Position numbers and translations under genes: made by a program. A stretch of DNA of 64,000 bases from Paramecium octaurelia. Lineage: Eukaryota > Ciliophora > Oligohymenophorea > Peniculida > Parameciidae. This document shows positions 23,430-33,271 of the stretch, piece after piece. The stretch's first letter is position 1; every line of letters starts with the position of its first letter. The DNA is taken from assembly GCA_905182995.1 (NCBI GenBank), contig CAJJDP010000002.1, positions 1-64,000 on the forward strand, given 5' to 3'. Under the pieces are notes generated by a model. The model did no database searches and was not told the origin of the DNA. It was given only the letters and a program-made list of their open reading frames with translations.

Positions 23430-25902
23430 TCAATCCGTTGATTTAAAAAGAGCCTGTCTACTTGCTTCATATTTCTTAATCATTTCATCTTATTTAAACT
23501 TTACTTGTTCTTCATTCATGTATCTATATTTTAAAATAATACTCACCTTCTGAATATTGCATTATTATTATTTTCATTAATTTTTGGCAACTCAATACCT
23601 AAGTTCCTAAGCTTAACTTTTCGATATCCTCCCTTGATAGAAACAACATTATCTTCGAATTCTTTAGCCAGTTGACCCTGCTATGGACCTACATTAATCA
23701 ATTTTTAAACAAAATTGTGACTAATCTTTTGCAATTAAGCAAATTCTTTTTATTTTTTTTAATAATCCTCAATTCTATTTTAAATTTAAAGTTTCCTTTG
23801 TAATTCATACCTATTTTTCATTTCCTAAAGATAATAGATAGAAATTAACCTCTTGACTTTCTTTTAGATATTATAGATTATGGAAATACTCTTCTATTTT
23901 ATCGTATTATTTTTTAGTTCTCTCTTCTTTATCTTTCCTTTTTTGGTTCATTTTCCTGACTAAATCTTTTGCTTTATAGAGCGCTTCATTATCATCAGCT
24001 ATTTCTGCCAATTTCTTATAATTAGGCTTGAATGTGCTTTTAATTAAAATACTAATCTATAATAAATATTTACTTTTTTTATTTTGGCAAAATTTATTAT
24101 TTTTCAAGATGTAATTATTAAATTTCTAAATTAATGTCTTCATATTCTTATCTTAATTCATCCTATTTAAATAATTTACTTGTTAATTAAATGGATTAAT
24201 TATCCTCAATAGTGATTTTGCTTTTCTAATTTTAATCTGTTGTTTCTTTAGGCTTCTGGGGGATGAATTCAAACATTTGGCTAGCATCAGAACTATCTTA
24301 ATGAAATGACTTTTTTTCAATATTAGTTATTTCTTAATGGAGTTTATCATTAGAGTATAATTCCCCTCTGCTGTTTAGCTATGAATCATTAATTTAGTTG
24401 GAATTTTCATCTTGATAATTAAATTAATTATGTTTTTCTATTGTGTCTGAGTTTTTTTTTGAAATTTTTAAATCGTCTTCCGAATGATCAACTTAAGAGG
24501 CATATTCATCTTGATCAGAAATTTAAGCTTAATATTGGATTTCCTCTTAAACTTAATTATCATTTTTTTTTGTTATTTGCAAATTTTGATTTTATTCAAT
24601 ACTGTCATTTTTGATATTTTCAACAGCAGTTTAATGTTATGTTCTAAAACTAATCATTTACCCCTCCTGTAATTTAATTTTGTTTTCTATTTAAGAAAAC
24701 ATTTCCATAGTTTTTTTTTTCATTAATGCACCACTACTTGAGATAAAATTCACCACGCTTTGTTAATGTTTTTTTGAATTGTTCTAATTATCAATATCAA
24801 TATCATGTTAGTTTGTATTCTAAGCATTATTAATATTTTAAGTCAAATCTGTCTAAGGTTTTGTTTAATTAGTTTATATTCCTTACTCATCTATCTTATC
24901 TTCCTCCAATTATATACTTTGTTCTAGTTTATTTTCCTTTTATTTATCACTTTCCTATTCATTCTCTTTCTTTTTAATCTCTGTTAATTCGATCTTATCA
25001 TCCTAAGGGTCCTTATTTGGATTTTGTTCTACTGAAAGTTATTTGATAAACTTATCTTCAATTCTTTATATTGTTTCTACACTTTTATCGGTTATTCTTT
25101 TTGGAGCTGCTTTCATGACGAATCTGGCAAGTTTGTCCAAATTTCTATATGGTTCTGTAATAGCAGTTTAACCCTAAGACTTGTTTTTAGTTGATTTCAA
25201 TTTATTTTAACCAATCTATTCTTTAGTATTTTAATCCTCATCTTAAATGATTTACTCTGATTCAATAACCCCATCATTATTTTATTCAAATAATATATTT
25301 TCTTATGATTCTGGTTTCTCTAATATTGGATTAGATATTGCATCAAAGTTTAGTTCTCGATGAGATATATTAGTCTCTTTGGAAGGCAGAGCCATTTATT
25401 ACAAAACATTTGTATTCATCGATAATTCAAGAGTCATGTTTGCAAAGGATGCTGCATTTCTGTCAATTAATTAATCCTCTAACTAAGATATTGCTAAACT
25501 AGAATTGCAATTGTTTTCAATTCTACTCTAAGGAGTTATACATCTTTTCGGATGCTCAACTTTAGATGAATTTTTTTCTTCAATTTATCCAGATTCTTTT
25601 TTGAAGAGACCTTCAAGTTTTCCAGTAGAGGAAACTTTAGAAGGATTAGGTGGATAATCATAAGCTTGTTATTTTTGTAATTTGAATGATAATTTCTCCA
25701 TTTTCTCATTAGTTTTTCCCTTTACAATTGCAAAAGATAGAGTAAAAAATCGTTTCAGTTTTGAGACTTAGGTAACAGGCTAAGTAAGATGTAAATAAAA
25801 GGATTCACTAAAAGTTTTCGTTCTCTCTATGGTTTTTGATGGGGCTTCGGTAAAGAATGTCATTAGCCTTTTTATATGAGGTTTTGTATTTTCTTCAGTC
25901 AT
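23430..25902 (-). CDS. Large acidic Gln-rich protein with C-terminal coiled coil
   Basis: Starts MTEENTKPHIKRLMTFF and runs about 800 residues to TGA 23430-23432. The first 100 residues are basic and amphipathic. The next 500 are strongly acidic, rich in Glu, Gln, Asn, Asp and Ser, and probably disordered (EQNPNKDPQDDKIELTE). The last 200 form a coiled coil (KAKDLVRKMNQKRKDKEE; RYELQRKLQIQNRIEDYQ). Short introns near 24060, 23850 and 23550 are needed; the last, 23 nt, joins AIFRR to YMNEEQ. No catalytic motif is visible. The protein would look like a run of stops under the standard code because so many codons are TAA or TAG. Confidence 0.75.
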
Positions 25903-25950
25903 TTTAAAATAAAAATTAGTATTGTTTTTCAATAAAATACATATCAAATA

Positions 25951-27627
25951 TCAAGTTAAGATATTAGTGAATATTTAATCTAGGATATTCTACAATTATT
26001 TAGGATCTTAGTCTAATGCTTCTTAATCTAAGTTAAACAAATTATAGTCTAATTTTTCATACTCCTATGTTTGTTTCTTAAAAAACATTTCTAATTGAAC
26101 TAAAGTAATTAATAAGTATTATTATTTCTCATTTTTAATTTCATTTCTTAAACTCTCAATTAATTGTAAATTTATTGATCTTATCTCGTTTAACTAACTT
26201 TCCAGTGATTATTTCTATGGGGTTCCAAATATTGATTATTTTATAAAGCCTAAGAGGGATTCTTATTTGTAATCTTAAACAATTTCTTGGGTATTAAATA
26301 AGTGATAATCTTCATTAGAAATCAATTCCTTCAAATATTAACATGCCTAGACATGGTGATATTGTTCTTCATTCAATTATGATTTTAAATGATAATACAA
26401 TTATTAGGCACATTCCTAATATTAATCATAATTATAAAACTGATCAACAATATCCTATTCATAAATCTATTGATGAGCCTTTGCCAATAATAAATATTAT
26501 TTTCTTTGATTGTATAATTCTTCTATAATTTTATCATCATCATTTTTATCTATAGTTAATATTTCAAATTATTCATCATTTTCTTATTATTATTCTATTT
26601 CTTACTTCACAGTTCCTTCTTCCATCTCTTATTCTGATAAGCTCTCTTGATCTTAATCTTGGTCTAAATCTGAATTTGAATCTTGATCGTCATCAAATTC
26701 AAAAATAATTTTACTTTCTTTCAACAAATTGGTTAACTCTTATTTCAATTCATTCAGTTATATTCTTTAATTTGGATCATATTTTAGCATTGATTAAATG
26801 ATGGTTTTCATTGAATTGGAAATTTTGATTTATGAATCTTAAAAGGATATTGTTTGCTTCTTTATTTCACTTATGTGATCCTTCTCATTTTTAAAAGGGA
26901 ATCTCCCAAAGAGCAATTAAAACATGATTACTCCTAGAGAGAAAATATCTGCTTGTCTTCCGTATGATTTATTTTCAAGGATTTCAGGAGCTAGATTTAC
27001 ATGATATAATACCCATAGTCATTGGTGAACCTGCATAAGTTTAAGCTAAATCAGTTTGACTTGCAAGTTATTTAGATAATCCCATATCTGCTATCTTGAA
27101 CTTTGCTGAAAAGAGAACATCAAATTATCTTTGTTTTAATTATTCCAATTAGTAATCAGTCATCTAAACCATAATATTTTCAAGTTTTATATCTCTGTGA
27201 ATGATGAATTATTAGTGAAGTTATTTAAAACCCTCGATCAATTATAGAATTATAAATATCACATACTTCTCTGGCATTTCACAATCAAAATATTCTTCAT
27301 ATATGACTCCAAGATCCTTCTTGCATTCTTCTAACACAATATAAACAGTATTCTTTGTTTCATATTTTTCATAAAATTTAATGATGTTTTCATGATTACA
27401 TCTTTTTAAAATTTCTATTTCTTAATTTAAATAGTGCAGGATTTAGACTTGCAATCCTTATTTGCTAATCATCTATTCTAATTATAAATATCAACCTTAA
27501 TTGCAACATTCCTTTTTGTGGTTAGACATTCTGCATGAAACACTGTAGCGAAAGAACCAAAACCAATTTCTTGGAAATTGCAGTATTTATTCCCTAAATC
27601 ATTTTCTAATGTTTCAAAATCGCTCAT
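25951..27627 (-). CDS. Protein kinase with DMG motif and acidic tail
   Basis: Starts MSDFETLENDLGNKY; an in-frame ATG at 27684 would add 19 residues. Kinase landmarks are the glycine loop IGFGSFATVF, catalytic Lys NVAIK, catalytic loop IHRDIKLENIMV, and APEILENKSYGRQADIF. The metal-binding DFG is DMG (KIADMGLSK). An insert of about 20 Gln-rich residues lies between catalytic loop and DMG. Introns are a 23-nt one right after the catalytic Lys codon and a 22-nt one in the activation segment. After the kinase domain comes an Asp/Glu/Gln-rich stretch (DSNSDLDQDQDQESLSE), then about 180 helical, Gln-rich residues. The fold is intact, so it is probably active; some kinases tolerate Leu or Met at the Phe. 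It resembles the ULK-like kinases expanded in ciliates. Confidence 0.85.
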
Positions 27628-28053
27628 ATCCCAACACTTGATTCCAGAATTTTTGTTTATTATTATTTTAAATAAAAAATACAATAATCAGTCTAAAATT
27701 TAAACTCATTGCAATATGAACACATGCCATAATTTCAAAATTAATCATTTTCTAATCATTTATTTATTTAGATTATAGTAATCATTAATTATTATATTAT
27801 ATAAAATATTTATAATCACCTCCTCTATATTCTCAAATTAAAAGTATATTTTATAATAAATCATAACCTAATGGTAAGTAACATATGCATAGCAATTATC
27901 TTTAATTTTTTTAATTATATACCAATATTAACTTAATCTAATCTTATTTTTAAATGATAATCCTTCACATTTTTAAATATTAAAAAGGGTTGTAAATATT
28001 TTACTTGAATTTTTCTTTTAAAAATATCTAAATTTTAAATTAAATTATTTAAA
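27628..28053. promoter_or_regulatory. AT-rich divergent intergenic region
   Basis: About 426 bp lie between two divergent start codons (kinase and nucleoplasmin-like gene), one of the largest gaps here. It is almost pure A/T with a few short C/G-containing islands. I see no tRNA-like fold, ORF or repeat, only presumed promoters. Confidence 0.35.
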
Positions 28054-29154
28054 ATGTTTTGGGGAACTCAAATATCACAAGGAAAAACTCACAAATTAAC
28101 AGCAGAAGAAGCAGATGTTATCCATGTTTCTAATGTTGCTATTTCTGAAGGAGAAAATAAAATTTAAGTTTATGCAAAAGTATAAGGAAAAGAATTCATC
28201 CTTGCCAATCTTGAGAAAAACAAGGTATTTACATATTAATATATTTAGTTGGAATAAGTCTCTTTGGACTTGTACTTCAGAGCTGATCAATAAGTAGAAT
28301 TTGGAGTGAAAGGAAAAGGAACTATTCATGTTTCTGGATATATCGAACCTGAATTAGATAATGAAGTATGACTTTAATTTAACATAAGGAGGGATTATCT
28401 GATGATGATGAGTAAACCCTAAGCCAGGATGAGGAAGTTAGCGAAGAAAGTCCAGTACCAGTTCAATAAGCAAAGAAAAAAGAATAATCTAAATAATAAC
28501 CATAATAATAATTATAATAATAAACTTAAAAATAAAATAAAGAAAAATAAGATTAACCATAATCCAAACCTTAATAAGGATAATAACAATAGAAGCCAGC
28601 ATAATAATAAAAACCATAATAATAACAACCAAAGCCATAACAATAACAACCCAAAAAGGCTGATGAAGAATGGGATGACGATGAGGATGATGAAGGTCTT
28701 GATGATTTTGATGAAAATGACTTAGATGATGAAGATTTAGATGATGATGAAGAGGAAGATGAATCTGAAGAATAAAAACGTATAAAATTAAACTTATATT
28801 TTAGCCTAATAAAAGTTTGTGAAAAACAATGAGGGATAAAAGCAAAAGCCTAAGTAAGAGTAAAATAAACCTTAATAAAAAGGATAGTAATAATAATAAT
28901 AATAATAATAAAAATAATAAAACTAAAATCAATAATAATAAAAATAATAGAATTAAAATCAATAATAACAACAAAACAAAGGAAATCAATAATAAGGTCA
29001 AAAGCCAGCCTAAAATCAACAATAAAATCAAGGAAAACAATAATAACATCCTTAAAATAAAGGAAATCCCCAATAAAATAAGGACAATTAAAACAAGAAT
29101 TTCAACAAGAATGCCAATAAAAATCAAGGTGGCTTCAAGTAAAAGCAATAATGA
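28054..29154 (+). CDS. Nucleoplasmin-like domain protein with acidic and polyglutamine tail
   Basis: Residues 1-100 match the nucleoplasmin-like (NPL) fold of plant HD2 proteins and insect FKBP39/46: MFWGTQISQGKTHKL, then ISEGENKIQVYAKVQ, SLDLYFRADQQVEFG and IHVSGYIEPELD. This domain forms histone-binding pentamers. It is followed by a short acidic tract, a Gln/Lys/Pro stretch of about 80 residues, and a strongly acidic tract (DEEWDDDEDDEG, DDEDLDDDEEED). After an intron of about 25 nt comes a second, roughly 115-residue Gln/Asn/Lys tail. Other introns are GTATTT...TTTAG (24 nt) and GTATGA...ATAAG (23 nt). Most glutamines are TAA codons, so the coding nature is invisible under the standard code. 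A histone chaperone or nucleolar role is inferred. The stop is TGA 29152-29154. Confidence 0.85.
28855..29130 (+). repeat. Polyglutamine-encoding low-complexity tract
   Basis: TAA/CAA/TAG-rich codons encode a Gln/Asn/Lys/Gly tail, including a perfect run of TAA triplets around 28870-28890. Because the repeats are triplets, length variation would not break the frame. Confidence 0.8.
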
Positions 29155-29250
29155 GTGTTAATATATAACATTATATAAATAAAAAAATTCATATCAAAAA
29201 TTAAGGATATTGTTTTATTATTCACATTAAATGTTTTAATATATAAAAAA

Positions 29251-30667
29251 ATGTTATGCATTCATTCAAGATAGATGTATTCAGTATTAAAATAATCAAA
29301 ACCTTAAAAAGCATACAACTTATAATTGTATTTTACTAGTTCTAACTATAATTATAAGAACTTTGTTTGAGATTTATTTGAGGTAGTAATTAACAATTAA
29401 GTCTGAATAATCGTCTTTAGAACATAAGGAAGAGGAAATTAATGATCCAATAATTGAGAAGCATTATGATCATATCTAGTTATCTTATAGAATTTTAGAT
29501 CAATTACTGCATCTTATTTTATCGCTTGAAATACTTACATTAATTTTTTAGATCACATTAATTATAAATAAAGGAAAGCAGGAGTTGCCATAATTGAAAA
29601 CTCTTTTAGAAAAAGAAAAGGATGAATGCTCTGTGTAATATGTAAAAAGTTCTAATTATGGTTTCTCAAGCATATAAAACAACTATTCAATTGAGATGTA
29701 ATTAATATCTAGGAACAAAGGAACACCAAATTAAATTAAAAATTAATTTGAAGAAAAATCTCCCCTTAACTTTGGTAAATAATTTTAATAGAATAAAAAT
29801 ATTACTACATTTAGAGAGGAATTTCATTAAATTTAAGAAGAGCCACACGATCAATCTCCAAAATAAATTGTGAATTCTTAAAAAAATATAGTTACAGAAA
29901 ATCCTATAATCGAATCTATATCCAGCATACCACCAAATAAAATAATAAATCAATAAGACTAAATTGCTATATAAATTACATATCCAAGCAAAGTGTAGAA
30001 ATGCATAAATGGAAAATTACAAACTGTATACATTATTTAAAAGTGTAAAAAACAGGCTAATTGTATTTTTTTTTGGATTTCGTCAACAGAAAACTCAAAT
30101 TATTTTTGCTTAAATTGTGATTAGAAAAACACGATAGTTTAAAATAAGAAACATGTTGAGATTGAGAAAATTAAATAAGAAATTAATATTGAGACTAATA
30201 AAATTTTCTTATCAAATTAATTTGAATAATAGTTATTTGAGATAACTAAAGGTTATAAGAATAACACTTTTCAATATTGTTATAATATTGAATTTTGTGG
30301 ATTTTTTTGGGTATAAAATATGTAATTCCAATTAAATTAATATTATTGTCCAACATGTCAAGAAACATATACAACGAAAGATGAAGAAACTTAAGGAACT
30401 CTATACAAAGAAATAACTTTTAAGTGTTCTTATTGCCATACTGAAGCATAAGAACATTTTTAATCAGCTTGTTTACATGCTTACCATTATGAATGCTTAA
30501 AAGAATTAGGGAAGAATTAACATTAACCAAATATTCTCTGTGTTGCTTGTAATGTGAATATGCTGAGTAGTCTAAAAAAAAATAACATTTTACCAAAAGA
30601 AACATTTGAAAACATTTTTGCTCATTAAATAAAGATGATAAGAGAGGAATCAATGCATGAAGAATGA
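29251..30667 (+). CDS. RING/IBR-type zinc-finger protein
   Basis: Starts MLCIHSRQMYSVLKQS; the N-terminal exon junction near 29355-29400 is uncertain. A hydrophobic, probably membrane-associated helix (LHLILSLEILTLIFQITLII) lies near residue 75. After a Gln-rich linker come Cys-rich modules: KCINGKLQTVYIIQKCKKQ with NYFCLNCDQ, then YYCPTCQE. A final RING-like set follows, KCSYCHTEAQEHF, CLHAYHYECLKEL and CVACN (C-x2-C, C-x-H-x2-H-x2-C, C-x2-C pattern). RING proteins usually act as E3 ubiquitin ligases. The set of zinc modules suggests an RBR or related ligase, but spacing was judged by eye only. The ORF from EQSSLEHKEEE onward is unbroken to TGA 30665-30667. It converges with another RING-like gene. 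Confidence 0.75.
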
Positions 30668-30875
30668 GGATTTAGAATTATTTATGTTAATTATCAAAAT
30701 CAATCTTTAAATTAATATAAATGAATATACTTTATAATATCAACATAATTTCTGTTGGAATTATGGAATAAATTTTAATTTTAATAAATTAGTTTAATTT
30801 ATACTTTATAAGGATATTATGAAAAATTTAAGTAAATTTTGATATTTAAAAATTAACATCACAATATTAAACAAA

Positions 30876-31829
30876 TCATTACACATGCATAGAATATGAT
30901 GATTATTTTTATTCTTCGGAATAGTTTACTGCTTTAATAAACTATTTGAAATGAAATTTATTTTACAGAAATTTATTAGTATTATAAAGTTCCACGAGTT
31001 AATTTTTAAATAATTTTGACAATATAAGTTTAAACGAATCGTTCTTAAATTATCTAAGCAACTGAGTGCTGACTTATGCTCCGCAACAACAGATCAAATA
31101 TGTTTTATCTAATTCTATTTATTTGGTACAATATTCCTTAAGACAATATTTGTGAATACTGTGTTTACATTTGAGTTGGATCTTCTAGCTTATAATCAAT
31201 TTTTTGCAATGAAAACAGCATTCTCTTTAGTTACTTTCACTCTTTGAAAAATGTAATAAATCTTGATTTTTCTATTGTAGAGTGCCTAGTTGGTTAGAGA
31301 AAAACTTTGAAATTAAGTTGTCATCAGGAATGAGTGATCTCAGGTGTTATGTGTGAATTTTTTGTTAACAAATACAAAGCAAAGTACAATTTCCATTAGT
31401 AATTTAATTTCTTATATATGAGATTAGACAAGGTTAATGATAGAAATCTAAACATTCTAATGTATAACCCTACAGTGAATCATTTACTTAATGACAAAGA
31501 CAACAGTGTTGTGGTCTTATTTCTGGTGGTGCATAGCCTGATTGATTTAACAAATTGTTCCCCATGGAATCTAGGACTTTGATGGATGGCATTTGATATT
31601 AAATGTGATCAGCCCTCCCTAGCTGTGAGATTCTTTTGTCAAATTCAGTTTCTTTTGAATTTAAGATTGACTTTTAAGATTTGTACAACTAAATCGTTCT
31701 TGCTTCTTGAGGGATACACTCAGAAGATTCAACTATGGCATTTATAGTAATAGAATTGAGAATTGAACCAGCATGGATCTCTTTTTCTTAGCATTATTAC
31801 ATTTACTTGCAACTACTTGATGATCCCAT
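30876..31829 (-). CDS. Protein with two RING-like zinc fingers
   Basis: Starts MGSSSSCKQMQQCQEKE and ends TGA 30876-30878, 317 residues, with no intron. It carries two separated Cys/His clusters. One is CCLCHQVNDSL, CLDFYHQPCL and CTLLCICQQ. The other is CCFHCKKLI, CKHSIHKYCLKEYC and ICCCGAQ, a C-x2-C / C-x-H-x2-H-x2-C / C-C-C layout typical of RING-like folds. An MGSSSSC N-terminus could be myristoylated (Gly2). The second cluster resembles the C-terminal RING of the convergent neighbour gene (both have an H-x2-H or H-x-H core followed by Y-x-C-L-K-E), so they may be paralogous. E3 ligase function is inferred from the fold only. Confidence 0.75.
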
Positions 31830-32014
31830 TTTTTTTTTAATTTATAATAACTTTATTTATTTTTAATCACATATCTCGATTTATTAATAATGATATTCAA
31901 CTCTGAAGATCTCAATTTCAAATTGAAGCGGTCAAAATATAGAATATCTAAAGCGTAAAATGAAATGAAATTCAAATTATATTCTGTATCATTAATAAAT
32001 AAATAACAGAGAGC

Positions 32015-32393
32015 TCAATTGTCCACAGGTTGAATTAGTTCTTCCTGAAGATTTGAATACCCTTCTTAAAATTCAACATTGTTGACTTAGAGTTTCCAAA
32101 TTTTATTTTCTAAATAGATCATTGCTTTATTATAGAATTCATCTATTATCCACTAAAATACGAATTTATCTTTTCTAAAATGAATGGAATGATTACAAAA
32201 CATCCTAATACATTCTGTTTCCATTATGAAATAAAGTGATTTTGTTTTTAAGTTTAGAGTGTATTAGAATTACTTTATGAGTCTCAATTTCCTTTTCAGA
32301 TCTAAAGCAAAAATCCCATTCATAATGTATTTTAGAATCCTTGATGATGTTACCCAATCCTTTTGATTCAAAACACATCGGAATGAACATCAT
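32015..32393 (-). CDS. FAIM-like domain protein
   Basis: Short protein of about 118 residues starting MMFIPMCFESKGLG. Removing a 22-nt intron (32175-32196, GTAATC...TTTAG) joins two halves. The first is EWDFCF followed by HKVILIHSKLKNKITL; the second is KFVFQWIIDEFYNKAMIYL followed by WKLQVNNVEF. This beta-strand pattern (Trp-x-Phe, HKV, K/R-rich turn, Phe-x-Phe strand, Asn-rich C-terminal strand) resembles the Fas apoptotic inhibitory molecule (FAIM) fold, which is widespread in ciliates and reported to counter protein aggregation. I rank this as likely but not certain. The stop is TGA 32015-32017. Confidence 0.55.
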
Positions 32394-32461
32394 GATTGTT
32401 AAAATAGTTATATTAATATATATAATTTAATACTTGATAGTATTTATAATACTTAATAAGT

Positions 32462-33126
32462 TCAATAACGCAATGCAATTTAAGAAAGCACCTTCTGATA
32501 TGCTTGCACGTATTAACTTTGGACTGAATCTAATAAGTGAATATTTTCTTAGGCCCAATAGATGCTCACATCTTGATTATTATATTTGATTCTATCTGAA
32601 ATATAATATTTTTTCTGAGTTTTCTAGCAAATAAATTCTAATGGTTGTTCTTGAATTTGATAATACTATTCAAATCTAGAAGGCATTAGTAACACAATTA
32701 CTTTTAATAGAAATCAGCATACTAATTCTTAAAGACCTTGCTAATCAATTCTGATGTTAATTCGATCTAAACAGGAACCATTGAGACTCCATCATAATAC
32801 TCAAATTGTAAGTCTCCTATTGAAATATCATAAAATTCGCCTCTTCTATAATATTCTCTAACTTCGGATGCTAAAAAAGAGTAACCATCATGCTAGATCA
32901 TATCGTCCTAGTTGCTTTCAGTAAAATAGATTCCAGATAGAGCACAATATTTGGATGATTGATATTCAATTTAAAGATCAAACTACATATTTGACAACTT
33001 CTAGATTTAGGCAATCACATCTGCTGTTTTTTCAATATCAGGATTATTAATGAACTCGACGATCTCCCCCGCTTTAAAGTCTATTGCACTTATATTCGAT
33101 GGCATTTGTTGCTGCGTATAATTCAT
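32462..33126 (-). CDS. Hypothetical protein
   Basis: Starts MNYTQQQMPSNISAIDF at 33126. The first 165 residues are open in one frame. A 26-nt intron (GTAATT...TCTAG, near 32690-32715) then shifts to a frame ending KVLSQIALRY at TGA 32462-32464, giving about 210 residues. The N-terminal half has an amphipathic helix and a mixed section with acidic Tyr-rich patches (EVREYYRRGEFYDISIGD). Without the intron a shorter, less convincing tail ends at 32566. I recognise no family. It is divergent from the WD40 gene across 145 bp. Confidence 0.6.
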
Positions 33127-33271
33127 GTTATTTCTATTATATTGAATATTTTAATAATTATGTAAGTAAAATAAATTCATCTAACTTATCAATTGAAGGA
33201 AGTTATGAGATTTAATTAGCCAACAAAAATACTATTTAATTTGTAATAATAGTAGGCTATATTGATTAAAG

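Noticed and set aside
28429-28725. Asn/Lys-rich plus-strand ORF in the nucleoplasmin-like gene
   Set aside because: It is the alternative frame of the same Gln/acidic region. The frame used joins the NPL domain through a good intron.
28801-29148. 115-residue Leu-rich minus-strand ORF, transmembrane-looking
   Set aside because: It is the antisense of the polyglutamine tract; its hydrophobicity is an artefact of TAA/CAA repeats read backwards.
31270-31345. tRNA-like AGTTGGTTAGAG and a 5-bp AACTT/AAGTT stem
   Set aside because: The D-stem does not pair, the anticodon loop lacks T33 and no T-arm is present. The stretch lies inside the double-RING gene on the other strand.
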